Source: Polaromonas sp.
GTDB taxonomy: Bacteria; Pseudomonadota; Gammaproteobacteria; Burkholderiales; Burkholderiaceae_C
DNA length: 64,000 nt
NCBI GenBank assembly: GCA_021737975.1
Contig: JAIPCZ010000009.1
Coordinates: 26,626-90,625, forward strand
Direction of reading: 5' to 3'
Below are positions 48,013 through 57,812 of the stretch, piece after piece; positions within the stretch are counted from its first letter, which is position 1, and every line of letters starts with the position of its first letter. A model generated the notes under the pieces. It was not told where the DNA came from and searched no databases. It worked only from the letters and a program-made list of their open reading frames with translations. The position numbers and the translations under genes are program-made.

Positions 48013-48764
48013 AAGGCCTGCTCTACCTGGTCCCCGCGCCGCTGGACTTTGGCTGCGCACAAAGTGCTGATCTGCGCGACACGCTGCCCATCGGTACCAT
48101 CACGGTGGCTGCCGGTCTGGCGCACTGGGTTTGCGAAAACGCCAAATCAGCACGCGCCTACCTCAAGCGCGTGAACGAGATCACGCCGCTGTGTCAGCCC
48201 ATTCAGGCGTTATCGCTGGTGGAATTGCCGCGAGAAGTGCACAAAAAGGGGGACCACAACGGCAACTTCGATGCCCGCGCGCTGCTGCAGCCGGCGCTTG
48301 AGGGACACGACATGGGTCTGGTCAGCGAGGCCGGCATGCCCGCTGTGGCCGACCCCGGCTCTTCGGTGGTCAGGGCCGCCCATGATCTGGGCATCAGGGT
48401 GGTGCCTTTGGTGGGGCCGGTCTCGCTGTTGCTGGCGCTGGCGGCCAGCGGACTCAATGGACAAAATTTTGCGTTTGTGGGCTACTTGCCGCAGGATCCG
48501 CAGGAGCGCATGCAACGCCTTCGCGAACTGGAGGCACTGGCGCTCAGAACCGGCCAAACCCAGCTGTTTATTGAAACGCCCTACCGCAACCTTGCCATGT
48601 TTGGGGCCCTGCTGCAAGCGCTGCAGCACAACACACGGCTGGCCGTCAGCAGCGGCCTCACCCTGTCGACCGCCAGCATTTCCAGCGACAGCATCAAGAA
48701 TTGGAAAAACAAGCCGGTGGTGCTCAACAACGCAACACCAGCGGTGTTTGCCATTGGCCGCTGA
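48009..48764 (+). CDS. SAM-dependent methyltransferase, tetrapyrrole-methylase fold (RsmI-related)
   Basis: 251 residues. A GLVSEAGMPAVADPGSSVVRAAHDLG segment matches the signature of the RsmI/tetrapyrrole methylase group, with FVGYLPQDPQER after it. RsmI itself methylates C1402 of 16S rRNA, but this short form lacks part of the C terminus and belongs to a side group. It overlaps maf by 4 bp. The exact substrate is unknown. Confidence 0.85.
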   Translation: MKGLLYLVPAPLDFGCAQSADLRDTLPIGTITVAAGLAHWVCENAKSARAYLKRVNEITPLCQPIQALSLVELPREVHKKGDHNGNFDARALLQPALEGHDMGLVSEAGMPAVADPGSSVVRAAHDLGIRVVPLVGPVSLLLALAASGLNGQNFAFVGYLPQDPQERMQRLRELEALALRTGQTQLFIETPYRNLAMFGALLQALQHNTRLAVSSGLTLSTASISSDSIKNWKNKPVVLNNATPAVFAIGR

Positions 48765-48814
48765 GTTGGAGCCCAAGCTCCCCTTGACTGCTCAAGCCAC
48801 CAGTTATTCCCGAC

Positions 48815-49873
48815 TCAATGCAGGGTGCCAGTGGCGCTCAACGCAGACATCACCCCGGAGCCCATGGCCACGCCAAATCGCTTGACCAGCCGCTCCGCCA
48901 CGTTGTCCCGGCGTGTGTAGTCGATGATTTCTTCGGCTTTGACCACTTCCCGCGCGACAAAGTCCAGACTGCCCAACTGGTCAGCCAAGCCGATCTCGAT
49001 GGCTTGCTGTCCGCTCCAGAATAGACCGCTGAAGGTCTCGGGGGATTCTTTCAGGCGCTGGCCACGCCCTTCCCTCACAACTGCAATGAATTGCTGGTGA
49101 ATCTGATCAAGCATGGCCTGGGCGAACGCGCGCTGGGTCTCGGTTTGCGGGCTGAAGGGATCAAGAAAGCCTTTGTTGGCACCGGCGGTCATGAGCCGGC
49201 GCTCTACACCGAGCTTGTCCATCAAGCCGGTGAAGCCAAAGCCGTCCATGAGGACACCAATGCTGCCAACGATGCTGGCTTTGTCGACAAAAATCTTGTC
49301 GGCCGAGACTGCAATGTAGTAGGCAGCCGAAGCCGCCGACTCCTCCACGACGGCATACACCGGCTTGTTGTGCAGGGCCTTGAGCCGTTTGATCTCGTCG
49401 TTGATGATGCCCGCCTGCACCGGGCTGCCGCCGGGCGAATTAATCAGCAATACCACCGCCTGAGCGCCTGTGTCTTCAAACGCATTGCGCAAGGAGCCGA
49501 CGATCAGATCCGCACTCGCCTCGGCGCCCGAGGCAATTTCACCCTTGATTTCAATCATGGCCGTGTGTGGTGCGGACACATTTTGCGTGCCAACGCCTTC
49601 ACTGAAGGCAAGCCAGCCCAGCGTCACAAAGAACAGCAACCAGGCCAAGCGCACGAAGGTACGCCAGCGGCGGGCCAGTCGCTGCTCACGCAAGCTAGCA
49701 AAGACCAGCTTTTCAAGCGTGGCGCGCTCCCAGCTCGGGGCATCTGCCAGAGCCTTGGGCGAACCCATACTTGTCGCCGCGCTGGCTTTCATGGCGTCCT
49801 CCGGGGGCTGACTCTGGGCCGCGTCGCGCGCACCAGACGAAGGCTCGAGGGAGTCTGTGACAGGTTCGTTCAT
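48815..49873 (-). CDS. sppA: Signal-peptide peptidase SppA (S49 family)
   Basis: 352 residues from MNEPVTDSL. The N-terminal cytosolic part and one membrane helix (LAWLLFFVTLGWLAF) precede the S49 domain, with LLINSPGGSPVQAG, the catalytic Ser region VVEESAASAAYYIAVSADKI and DKASIVGSIGVLM. It degrades leftover signal peptides in the membrane. Its start is one base after the Rieske gene stop. The frame extends 17 codons upstream into that gene, but without a ribosome site. Confidence 0.93.
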   Translation of the reverse strand: MNEPVTDSLEPSSGARDAAQSQPPEDAMKASAATSMGSPKALADAPSWERATLEKLVFASLREQRLARRWRTFVRLAWLLFFVTLGWLAFSEGVGTQNVSAPHTAMIEIKGEIASGAEASADLIVGSLRNAFEDTGAQAVVLLINSPGGSPVQAGIINDEIKRLKALHNKPVYAVVEESAASAAYYIAVSADKIFVDKASIVGSIGVLMDGFGFTGLMDKLGVERRLMTAGANKGFLDPFSPQTETQRAFAQAMLDQIHQQFIAVVREGRGQRLKESPETFSGLFWSGQQAIEIGLADQLGSLDFVAREVVKAEEIIDYTRRDNVAERLVKRFGVAMGSGVMSALSATGTLH

Positions 49874-49874
49874 A

Positions 49875-50237
49875 TTAAGTGGGCAGTTGAAATTTATCGG
49901 AAGTATGCCAGTGCACCATGCCATTGGCCTCGCTTAGCTCAATTTTGATCAAGCCCCCGCGGCAGGGCCCCAGTCGGCATTGACCGGTCTGCGGCGCGTA
50001 GGTGGCACCGTGGGTGGCGCACATCAACCAATGCCCGGACATGTCGAAAAACTGGTTGGGCTGGTAGTCCATCTCCATCGGCACGTGGCTGCAACGATTC
50101 AGGTAGGCATGAACCCGGCCCTGGTAACGCACCGCAAAAGCCGCCTGGCTTCTGCCAAAGTAGCGCACCTCGAATGGCACCGCCAGACTGCTGTCCACCA
50201 GCTCGTGCGAATGGCACAGCAAAACAGCCTCGGTCAT
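49875..50237 (-). CDS. Rieske [2Fe-2S] protein
   Basis: 120 residues. The cluster ligands are in CSHVPMEMD and CATHGATYAP, the usual CxH and CxxH pairs. It is a small soluble ferredoxin-like electron carrier, not part of a dioxygenase here. It sits between gph and sppA, an order I remember from other Comamonadaceae; the partner is unknown. Confidence 0.9.
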   Translation of the reverse strand: MTEAVLLCHSHELVDSSLAVPFEVRYFGRSQAAFAVRYQGRVHAYLNRCSHVPMEMDYQPNQFFDMSGHWLMCATHGATYAPQTGQCRLGPCRGGLIKIELSEANGMVHWHTSDKFQLPT

Positions 50238-50246
50238 GCCCTGGAC

Positions 50247-50906
50247 TCAGGCATGGGTGCGCAACCAGTCACGCAGTTGCGCCACATCGTGCGCCACCAC
50301 GAGCGGCTTGAGTGCGACAAACGCCTCCGGCTCATGCGCGCCGTAGCTAACGCCGACACTGGCGCAGCCGGCATTGAGCGCCATCTGCAGATCGTGTGTG
50401 GTGTCGCCAATCATCAGGGTGCGCTCGGGTGGCACGTCAAACTCGGTCATCAGCTCATGCAACATCAAGGGGTCCGGCTTGCCAGCGGTCTGATCCGCCG
50501 TGCGTGAGGCATCGAAGGTCCCCGCCAGCGTGGAGGTCGCCAGTGCTTCATCGAGTCCGCGGCGGCTTTTTCCGGTGGCCACCGCCAGCAGGTGGCCGCG
50601 CGCCTTAAGCGCCGCCAGCATCGGCAAGACCCCTTCAAACAGGCTGATTTCATGCTGGATCGCAAAATAGTGGTGCCGGTAGCGATCCCCCAGCAAGGGG
50701 TAACGCTCTTTGGGCACATCCGGTGCCGCGTGGGCCAGCGCCTGCATCAATCCCATGCCAATCACATACGAGGCCGCCTCGTCACTGGGTTTTTGGCCAC
50801 CCACGTCCAGCACGGCGGCCTGGATACATCGGGCAATGATGGCGGTGGAGTCAAACAGGGTGCCATCCCAGTCAAAGGCAATCAGGTCAAAACGTCGAAA
50901 AGTCAT
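50247..50906 (-). CDS. gph: HAD family phosphoglycolate phosphatase-like protein
   Basis: 219 residues. The nucleophile motif FDWDGTLFDS is at residues about 10-19, LAVATGKSRRGLDEAL holds the motif II threonine, and MIGDTTHDLQMALNAG the final acidic motif. Likely substrate is 2-phosphoglycolate from DNA repair, but the family is broad, so the symbol is provisional. It overlaps the rluC stop by 4 bp. Confidence 0.85.
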   Translation of the reverse strand: MTFRRFDLIAFDWDGTLFDSTAIIARCIQAAVLDVGGQKPSDEAASYVIGMGLMQALAHAAPDVPKERYPLLGDRYRHHYFAIQHEISLFEGVLPMLAALKARGHLLAVATGKSRRGLDEALATSTLAGTFDASRTADQTAGKPDPLMLHELMTEFDVPPERTLMIGDTTHDLQMALNAGCASVGVSYGAHEPEAFVALKPLVVAHDVAQLRDWLRTHA

Positions 50907-51940
50907 GGTGAAGGGCGCAAGGGCGCCGGTTTTGAAAGAAATTGAGTCAACTCGATCGGCAACTCTGCCAGAATTTCCTGGCGCTCGCCCGTGGCGGGGT
51001 GATTAAACTGCAAACGCCAGGCGTGCAAAAACATGCGTCTGAGGCCGGGCCCGGCGCCCGCGCTGGCCAGCGCCTTGTTCAGTTCGAAGTCGCCATACTT
51101 GTCATCGCCCAAAATGGGATGGCCCTCGCTGGCCAGATGAACCCGAATTTGATGGGTGCGGCCCGTTTTGATGGTCACCTCCAGCAGCGTCCCCTGCGGG
51201 CTTTGCTCGCGCACCTTGACCAAGGTCACGGAAGGCATGCCATCGGCGTCATCACGCGCCACCACCTTGACGCGGCGCTCACCGGCCTGGTTGTCCTTGC
51301 TGTCGAGCAAATACTTGTGCAGGGGCTTGTCGAGCACCTTGAGCCGGGCTGGCCAGTCTCCGCGCACCATGGCCAGGTAAGTCTTGCCGGTCTGGCGCTC
51401 GCGAAACTGGTCTTGCAGGTTTTTCAGCGCACTGCGCTTTTTTGCCACCAGCAAAATGCCGCTCGTTTCACGGTCCAGCCGATGCACCAATTCGAGGAAT
51501 TTCGCCTGCGGGCGGGCCATGCGCAACTGCTCGATGACGCCAAAACTCACGCCCGAGCCACCATGCACAGCCACCCCGGCGGGCTTGTTGATGACCAGCA
51601 GGTGCTCGTCTTCCAGCAGCACGGCAAAGTCACGCGCCGGCACCGCACGCATGGCGCCCCGGGCCATGGCCTGCGCCTTTTCCGCCACGCGCTCGGAAAT
51701 GCGCACCGGCGGCACACGCACCAGATCACCCTCGACCAGCCGTGTGTCGGCTCCCACCCTTCCCTTGTTGACGCGTACCTCGCCACTGCGGATCATGCGG
51801 TAAATATGGGTTTTGGGCACCCCTTTGAGGTGACGCATCAGAAAATTGTCGACGCGCTGGCCGGCACTTTCCTCGTCGATACAAACGGTTTTAACTTGGG
51901 GCGCATGCGCGTCGGGTTTGCCCTCTATAATGACTTTCAC
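50903..51940 (-). CDS. rluC: 23S rRNA pseudouridine synthase RluC
   Basis: 345 residues. The S4 domain has QRVDNFLMRHLKGVPKTHIYRMI, and the catalytic Asp is in VHRLDRETSGILLVAKK. RluC modifies U955, U2504 and U2580 of E. coli 23S rRNA. It is divergent from rne with a 521-bp gap, the classical rluC/rne arrangement. Confidence 0.95.
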   Translation of the reverse strand: MKVIIEGKPDAHAPQVKTVCIDEESAGQRVDNFLMRHLKGVPKTHIYRMIRSGEVRVNKGRVGADTRLVEGDLVRVPPVRISERVAEKAQAMARGAMRAVPARDFAVLLEDEHLLVINKPAGVAVHGGSGVSFGVIEQLRMARPQAKFLELVHRLDRETSGILLVAKKRSALKNLQDQFRERQTGKTYLAMVRGDWPARLKVLDKPLHKYLLDSKDNQAGERRVKVVARDDADGMPSVTLVKVREQSPQGTLLEVTIKTGRTHQIRVHLASEGHPILGDDKYGDFELNKALASAGAGPGLRRMFLHAWRLQFNHPATGERQEILAELPIELTQFLSKPAPLRPSP

Positions 51941-51960
51941 TGGTGGTGTGCTGTAAGTGG

Positions 51961-51989
51961 TTGATTTAACGAATCATTCATTCTTTATA
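51961..51989 (+). promoter_or_regulatory. Possible rne promoter
   Basis: TTGATT (51961-51966) is followed, after 17 bp, by TTTATA (51984-51989). The -10 match is poor, so confidence is low; a TATAAT at 51926-51931 inside the rluC start is an alternative without a -35 box. Either would give a leader of more than 450 bases. Confidence 0.28.
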
Positions 51990-52279
51990 TCGGTGAAGTT
52001 TAGTTCACGCGCCTCTTGCCCCGCCAGAAAAGTCGATACCGCCCATCACCTTGTCCGCAAATGGCTGACCCATTGTCAGCCGTGGCAGAGTGGGTGAAGG
52101 GTCAAAACGACGCATTGAAACCCTGATATGGAATACCCAAAATTCACAGACCCGTGCTGTGAATGGAATGAAGCGAAATGTTTGTGTTGATCAACCTGAT
52201 GTGTAACTGCCTGCAGCGCGAAACCGCGCGACTCATAGGCATTTATCAGGCATCGGCGCCCGCCAAACGGACGCAAACA

Positions 52280-52296
52280 GCTATTATATCAATAGC
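52280..52296. repeat. GCTATT/AATAGC mini-hairpin
   Basis: The sequence GCTATTATATCAATAGC has a perfect 6-bp stem and a 5-base loop. I recall similar GCTATT...AATAGC motifs dispersed in intergenic regions of Comamonadaceae. It lies in the rne leader. Confidence 0.5.
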
Positions 52297-52461
52297 AAAA
52301 CCAACACCCATCCCGATCGCTCCCCTCCACGCGCCCACATCCAGACTCAGCACTTGAGTTTGGGTTCTCCGGCTATTTCCGCCTCGTTTCAAAGCGTCAG
52401 TTCGTGTATCAATGCTCGTCATGAGCAGTTTGTTGCTATTTGAATTGAAGGAACGCCACCC

Positions 52462-55431
52462 ATGAAACGGATGCTGATCAACGCGACGCAGGCAGAAGAA
52501 CGCCGCCTCGCCATTGTCGATGGACAAAAATTACTCGACTACGAAATCGAAATTGAAGGGCGCGAACAGCGCAAGGGAAACATCTACAAAGCCGTGGTGA
52601 CACGTGTGGAGCCCTCGCTGGAAGCCTGCTTTGTGGACTACGGCGAGGAGCGTCACGGCTTTTTGCCGTTCAAGGAAATCTCAAAGCAGTATTTCCAGCA
52701 AGGTGTCGCGGTCAGCCAGGCGCGCATCCAGGACGCCATCCGGGAAGGCCAGGAGCTGCTGGTTCAAGTGGAAAAGGAAGAGCGCGGCAACAAGGGTGCG
52801 GCGCTCACCACCTTTGTCTCGCTGGCCGGTCGTTATGTGGTGCTGATGCCCAACAACCCGCGCGGTGGCGGTGTCTCGCGCCGCATTGAAGGCGAGGACC
52901 GCGCCGAGCTCAAGGAAGCACTGGACCAGCTCGAATACCCCAACGGCATGAGCATCATTGCCCGCACCGCCGGCATTGGCCGCGCGGCGCCCGAACTGCA
53001 ATGGGACCTGAATTACCTGCTCAAATTGTGGTCGGCCATTGACGGCGCTGCCAAGGGCGGCAAGGGCGCTTTCCTGATTTACCAAGAATCCAGCCTCGTG
53101 ATTCGCGCCATCCGCGACTACTTCAACCACGACATTGGCGACATCCTGATCGACACCGACGACGTGTACGAGCAAGCCCAGCAGTTCATGGCGCATGTGA
53201 TGCCCGAGCACGCCGCACGCGTCAAGCGCTACCGCGACGACGCACCGCTGTTCAGCCGTTTCCAGATCGAGCACCAGATCGAGTCGGCCTACGCCCGCAC
53301 GGTCACGCTGCCCAGCGGCGGCGCCATCGTGATCGACCACACCGAAGCACTGGTGTCGGTCGACGTCAACTCGGCCCGCGCCATCAAGGGCGGCGACATC
53401 GAGGAAACCGCTACCCGCACCAATCTGGAGGCCGCTGACGAAGTGGCCCGTCAGGCCCGACTGCGCGACCTCGGTGGCCTGATCGTGATCGACTTCATTG
53501 ACATGGAAGAAAGCCGCAACCGCCGCGAAGTGGAAAACCGCCTGCGCGACGCGCTGCGCCAGGACCGCGCCCGTGTGCAATTCGGCACCATCAGCAAATT
53601 CGGCCTGATGGAAATGAGCCGCCAGCGGCTGCGGCCGGCGCTGTCCGAAGGCGCCTCCATCCCCTGCCCACGCTGCGGCGGCTCAGGACACATCCGTGAC
53701 ACTGAATCGAGCGCGCTACAGATTCTGCGCATCATCCAGGAAGAATCCCTGAAGGACAACACGGCTTCCGTGCTGTGCCAGGTGCCTGTTGAGGTGGCAT
53801 CCTTCCTGCTCAACGAAAAGCGCACCGAGATTGCCAAGATCGAGCTCAAGCAGCGGATCAACGTGCTGATGGTGCCCAACAAATCGCTGGAAACACCCAA
53901 CTACCGCCTGGAGCGCCTGAAGCACGACGATCCGCGTCTGGACAACATCGAAGCCAGCTACAAGATGGCCGACGAAGTCGAAGAAGGGACCGCCGTCACG
54001 CGGCGCTCGCAGGAGCCCACCAACCGGCAAACGCCGGTGATCAAGGGTGTGTTGCCTGACGCACCGGCGCCTGTGTCCATTCCCAAACCCGAGCCGGTGA
54101 AAGCTGCCCCGGTGGCGCGCCCAGCCAAACCTGCAGCGGCGCCCGTGGCAGCTGAGAAGGGCTTTTTCAGTTGGATCAAGAACCTGTTTGGTGCAGCGCC
54201 TGAGGCCGGCCCTGCCGCACCGGCGGCCGCAGCCGCGACCAAAGACGAGACACGCGCGCCGCGTGAGGGTCGTCCTGGCCGCGACGGCGCCCGTCGCCCG
54301 GAAGGCCGCCCCGAAGGACGCGGTCCGCGCAGCGAAGGACAAGGTCGTGGTGGACGCGGCGAGGGCCGCAACGACAACCGGGGTGGCAACCGCTCCGGCC
54401 GCCCTGACCGCAGTGGTGCTGGCAAGGACCGGACTGAAGTGCAGAGCTCTTTTGACGCTGGCAATGCCAACGCCGAAGTGGGCGCCTCTGCTGACAACGC
54501 AGGTCGTGGCGAGCAGCGCCCCGAGCGCGGTGGCCGCAACGCCGAGCGCGGCGATCGTCCGCCACGCACCGAGCGCGGTGGCCGCAACGCTGAGCGGGGC
54601 GATCGTCCGCCACGTGCCGAGCGCGTCCCTCGCGCCGAAGAAGAACTTCGCGCCGGCGAGACGGCAGTCAATGCTGCGGTTGAAGGTGCTGACGTCGCAG
54701 CAACGATGCCGGATCAGGGCAGCCCAGACAACACCGTGCGGGATGAAAACGGCGCACCCAGGGAAAAACGCTCGCGTGACCGTTATGGCCGCGACCGCAA
54801 GCCCCGCGCCGAGCGCGCTGAACGCGGCGAGTCGTCCGATCAGCCCAGCCAGGAGCCGCAAGCGGCTGAAGCAAGCGCTGAACAGGAACCGGTGCGCAAG
54901 TCGTACTTCAGTGTGCCTGCGGCCAGCAGCGAGCCCGAAGCGGTGGTGGCAGCGTCGTCAACACCAGCGCCAGCGCCTGTTGCGCTTGAAGTGACGCCTG
55001 AGCCTGTGACTGTGCCCGCCATCGTGGCATCGGAAGTGGCACCTGCGAAGGTGGTCGCCGCACCGGTAACGGTTGCGCCGGTGGCACCGGCTGCTACGGT
55101 CGCCCAGACTGCAGTGGCAGTGGCAGTGGCTGCGCCCGTGGTCGCCGCGCCATCCGCACCAGCCAAGGTCATGCCCGCCGTACAGCCCTTCGCCTTGCCG
55201 CTGGAAGAATTGGCACAAGTGGCCGAATCATCCGGTCTGCAATGGGTGCAATCGGACGCCAGCAAAGTCGCCATGGTGCAGTCGGCGATTGCAGCAACGC
55301 CAAAGCCGGTGCATGTGCCACGTGAACGTGCTCCCCTGCCCGTGCTGGACGACCAGCCGCTGGTGCTGGTGGAAACCAAGCGCGACCTGCGCGACCAGAA
55401 GCTTCCTTTTGAACAGACCGAGCAAGCCTAA
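52462..55431 (+). CDS. rne: Ribonuclease E
   Basis: 989 residues. The N-terminal catalytic half has an S1 domain (residues about 35-120), the DNase I-like site with Asp in [15 protein letters not shown] and [10 protein letters not shown], and the zinc-link [12 protein letters not shown]. The C-terminal half from residue about 520 is disordered, Arg/Gly/Glu-rich, and then Ala/Val/Pro-rich, closing with a conserved-looking microdomain ([14 protein letters not shown]). It processes rRNA and tRNA and drives mRNA decay. A 48-bp tandem repeat and a strong terminator are described separately. Confidence 0.96.
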   Translation: MKRMLINATQAEERRLAIVDGQKLLDYEIEIEGREQRKGNIYKAVVTRVEPSLEACFVDYGEERHGFLPFKEISKQYFQQGVAVSQARIQDAIREGQELLVQVEKEERGNKGAALTTFVSLAGRYVVLMPNNPRGGGVSRRIEGEDRAELKEALDQLEYPNGMSIIARTAGIGRAAPELQWDLNYLLKLWSAIDGAAKGGKGAFLIYQESSLVIRAIRDYFNHDIGDILIDTDDVYEQAQQFMAHVMPEHAARVKRYRDDAPLFSRFQIEHQIESAYARTVTLPSGGAIVIDHTEALVSVDVNSARAIKGGDIEETATRTNLEAADEVARQARLRDLGGLIVIDFIDMEESRNRREVENRLRDALRQDRARVQFGTISKFGLMEMSRQRLRPALSEGASIPCPRCGGSGHIRDTESSALQILRIIQEESLKDNTASVLCQVPVEVASFLLNEKRTEIAKIELKQRINVLMVPNKSLETPNYRLERLKHDDPRLDNIEASYKMADEVEEGTAVTRRSQEPTNRQTPVIKGVLPDAPAPVSIPKPEPVKAAPVARPAKPAAAPVAAEKGFFSWIKNLFGAAPEAGPAAPAAAAATKDETRAPREGRPGRDGARRPEGRPEGRGPRSEGQGRGGRGEGRNDNRGGNRSGRPDRSGAGKDRTEVQSSFDAGNANAEVGASADNAGRGEQRPERGGRNAERGDRPPRTERGGRNAERGDRPPRAERVPRAEEELRAGETAVNAAVEGADVAATMPDQGSPDNTVRDENGAPREKRSRDRYGRDRKPRAERAERGESSDQPSQEPQAAEASAEQEPVRKSYFSVPAASSEPEAVVAASSTPAPAPVALEVTPEPVTVPAIVASEVAPAKVVAAPVTVAPVAPAATVAQTAVAVAVAAPVVAAPSAPAKVMPAVQPFALPLEELAQVAESSGLQWVQSDASKVAMVQSAIAATPKPVHVPRERAPLPVLDDQPLVLVETKRDLRDQKLPFEQTEQA
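54523..54618 (+). repeat. 48-bp in-frame tandem repeat in rne
   Basis: Two adjacent units, 54523-54570 and 54571-54618, encode [16 protein letters not shown] and [16 protein letters not shown]. They differ at a few, mostly silent, bases. They add to the Arg-rich RNA-binding part of RNase E, so copy number could vary among strains. Confidence 0.9.
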
Positions 55432-55449
55432 GGCCTGACACCCTTGTCG

Positions 55450-55475
55450 AAGGGCACCCGCGGGTGCCCTTTTTT
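55450..55475 (+). terminator. Rho-independent terminator of rne
   Basis: A perfect palindrome with an 11-bp half, AAGGGCACCCG (55450-55460), and its inverse (55461-55471) is followed by four further T. It lies 18 bp after the rne stop. Confidence 0.9.
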
Positions 55476-55840
55476 GTTGTTTGGGGGTTATCTTGCCCCC
55501 GTTTTCCGTACCGGTTGAACCATCAATGATGCCGACTGTCTGCCTTGCTGCCGGGCTGCTGCCCAGCCTTGGTCAAGGTCAGCGCTCTATGTGGCTCTGG
55601 CCGCGAAATACGCAACAATTGGAACCCTGACCGCCTCGGGTGATGGGCCTTCCTGAAACTTCAAGATAGTGGCGCAATGCGGGTGCCAGGACCTACAACA
55701 CATTGCACACCTCCATTTTCGGGCTTGACCTGCACCGGGGATCTGATCGCCATCCAGCATCCGGATTTTGCGAACGGACCGTGCTGGGCATTTAAACCAG
55801 CTTGCGCCAATTTCGCAACCGAAGCCGGCCCTGCCGCGCC
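55476..55840. other. Intergenic stretch between rne and hisD
   Basis: 365 bp between convergent genes. A plus-strand open frame of 100 codons from 55677 runs antisense into hisD but has no ribosome site, no conserved motif and no suitable composition, so I do not call it. I see no repeat or terminator for hisD. Confidence 0.4.
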
Positions 55841-57166
55841 TCAGCGAAGTCGCATCTCCGCCGCCCGCGCATGGGCCTGCAGGCCTTCGCCGTGCGCCAG
55901 TACCGAGGCAATCTGGCCCAGAATCTGGGCACCGGCCTCGCTGACTTCGATCAGGCTGCTGCGCTTCTGGAAGTCATAGACGCCCAGTGGCGATGAAAAG
56001 CGCGCGGTGCCGCTGGTGGGCAGCACATGGTTGGGGCCGGCGCAGTAGTCGCCCAGCGACTCGCTGGTGTAGGCGCCCAGAAAAATGGCACCGGCATGTT
56101 TCAGCAGCGGCTCCCAGCGGTGCGGGTCGCGGCTGGACACCTCCAGGTGTTCCGGCGCAATCCGGTTGCTGATCTCGCAGGCTTCTTTCATGCTTCGGGT
56201 CAAAATCAAAGCGCCGCGGTCGGTGAGCGACCTGGCGATGATCTCGCGCCGTGGCATCTCGGGCAGCAAGCGCTTGATGCTAGCCTGCACCTGTTCGATG
56301 TAGGCCGCGTCGGGGCACAACAAAATGCTTTGCGCGAGTTCGTCGTGCTCGGCCTGGCTGAACAAGTCCATGGCCACCCAGTCAGGTGGTGTGCTGCCGT
56401 CTGCCAGCACCAGGATCTCGCTGGGGCCGGCGATCATGTCGATGCCCACCGTGCCAAAAACGCGGCGCTTGGCAGCGGCCACGTAGGCGTTGCCCGGCCC
56501 GGTAATTTTGTCGACCTTGGGGATGGTCTCGGTGCCATAGGCCAGCGCGGCGACCGCCTGGGCGCCGCCCACCGTGAAGGCGCGCGTGACACCGGCCACA
56601 TAGGCCGCGGCCAACACCAGCGTGTTTTTCTCGCCTTTGGGCGTGGGCACGACCATGATGATCTCGGCCACACCCGCCACGTGCGCCGGAATCGCGTTCA
56701 TCAGCACGCTGCTCGGGTAAGCGGCCTTGCCGCCGGGCACATAGATGCCGACGCGGTCCAGCGGCGTGACTTTTTGGCCCAGCAGCGTGCCGTCTTCGTC
56801 GCGGTAGCTCCAACTCTCGCCGCTGGCCTTGCGCTGGGCTTCGTGGTAACTGCGCACTCGGGCCGCAGCGGCTTGCAAGGCGTCACGCTGGACTGCCGGC
56901 AAGGCATCAAAGGCGACCTTGAGTTCGGCCTGGGTCAGCTCCAGTTCGGCCATCGCTGTGGCTTGCAGGCCGTCAAAACGCGCGGTGTAGTCCAGCACGG
57001 CGGCATCACCGCGCTGTTGCACGTCGCGCAGGATATCGGCCACCCGCTGCTCGATCCCTGCATCGGTCTCGGCCGACCAATGCAGGCGCGCCTTGAATTC
57101 AGCCTCGAAGCTGCCACTGGCGGTTGACAGCCGGGCGGGCGTGGCGAGAGGTGACATGGCGTTCAT
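55841..57166 (-). CDS. hisD: Histidinol dehydrogenase
   Basis: 441 residues. It makes histidine from histidinol in two NAD-linked steps. Marks are [50 protein letters not shown], and the zinc-site end [12 protein letters not shown]. The start is uncertain: ATG at 57166 (MNAMSP) is nearest to the hisG stop; the ATG three codons later and one 13 codons earlier are alternatives. It is the last gene of murA-hisG-hisD here; other his genes are not visible. Confidence 0.95.
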   Translation of the reverse strand: MNAMSPLATPARLSTASGSFEAEFKARLHWSAETDAGIEQRVADILRDVQQRGDAAVLDYTARFDGLQATAMAELELTQAELKVAFDALPAVQRDALQAAAARVRSYHEAQRKASGESWSYRDEDGTLLGQKVTPLDRVGIYVPGGKAAYPSSVLMNAIPAHVAGVAEIIMVVPTPKGEKNTLVLAAAYVAGVTRAFTVGGAQAVAALAYGTETIPKVDKITGPGNAYVAAAKRRVFGTVGIDMIAGPSEILVLADGSTPPDWVAMDLFSQAEHDELAQSILLCPDAAYIEQVQASIKRLLPEMPRREIIARSLTDRGALILTRSMKEACEISNRIAPEHLEVSSRDPHRWEPLLKHAGAIFLGAYTSESLGDYCAGPNHVLPTSGTARFSSPLGVYDFQKRSSLIEVSEAGAQILGQIASVLAHGEGLQAHARAAEMRLR

Positions 57167-57173
57167 TCCGGAT

Positions 57174-57812
57174 CTATTTGCCGAGGGCGGACGCGAACGC
57201 ATCAATGATGCGACGAATGGGGGCCTGCTTGAGCTTGAGCGCAGCCTGGTTCACCACCAGGCGAGAACTGATGTCCATGATGTGCTCGACCTCGATCAGA
57301 TGGTTGGCCTTGAGTGTGTTGCCGGTCGAGACCAGATCGACGATGGCATCGGCCATACCCACCAAGGGTGCCAACTCCATGCTTCCATAGAGCTTGATCA
57401 AATCCACGTGCACGCCCTTGGCCGCAAAAAAGTCCCTTGAGATCGCCACGTATTTGGTGGCCACCGTCAGGCGCGAGCCTTTTTTGACAGCGCTCGGGTA
57501 ATCAAAATCCGAGCGCACCGCCACGCTGATGCGGCACTTGGCGATTTGCAGGTCGAGCGGCTGGTAGAGGCCCTGGCTGCCGTGCTCCAGCAAGGTGTCC
57601 CTGCCGGTGATGCCAAGATCAGCGCCGCCATACTGCACATAGGTGGGCACGTCGGTGGCGCGCACCACCAGCACCCGCACATCGGGCTGGTTGGTGGCGA
57701 GGATCAGCTTGCGCGATGTTTCGGGGTCTTCCAGAACCTCGATCCCTGCGGCTTTCAGCAAGGGCAGGGTCTCGTCAAAAATACGTCCTTTGGACAGGGC
57801 CAGCGTGATCAT
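57174..57812 (-). CDS. hisG: ATP phosphoribosyltransferase, short form
   Basis: 212 residues. This is the short HisG, which lacks the C-terminal regulatory domain and so needs HisZ to be active. Marks are [36 protein letters not shown], and [15 protein letters not shown], which binds PRPP. HisZ is not in this window. The start overlaps the murA stop by 4 bp. Confidence 0.96.
   Translation of the reverse strand: MITLALSKGRIFDETLPLLKAAGIEVLEDPETSRKLILATNQPDVRVLVVRATDVPTYVQYGGADLGITGRDTLLEHGSQGLYQPLDLQIAKCRISVAVRSDFDYPSAVKKGSRLTVATKYVAISRDFFAAKGVHVDLIKLYGSMELAPLVGMADAIVDLVSTGNTLKANHLIEVEHIMDISSRLVVNQAALKLKQAPIRRIIDAFASALGK

Larger units (their letters stand above)
51941..52461 (+). other. rne: rluC-rne intergenic region and rne leader
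   Basis: 521 bp with no supported gene. It should contain the rluC promoter and a long 5' leader of rne. In E. coli the rne leader folds so that RNase E controls its own mRNA; here I see several short inverted repeats but no close copy of that leader. A GCTATT/AATAGC hairpin lies at 52280-52296, and AAGGA is about 11 bp before the rne ATG. Confidence 0.6.

Noticed and set aside
53716..54861. 381-codon open frame antisense to rne
   Set aside because: The sense gene is RNase E, and the antisense product is a low-complexity mirror of its Arg-rich tail.
55677..55979. 100-codon plus-strand frame in the rne-hisD gap
   Set aside because: No ribosome site, no motif, and it runs antisense into hisD.
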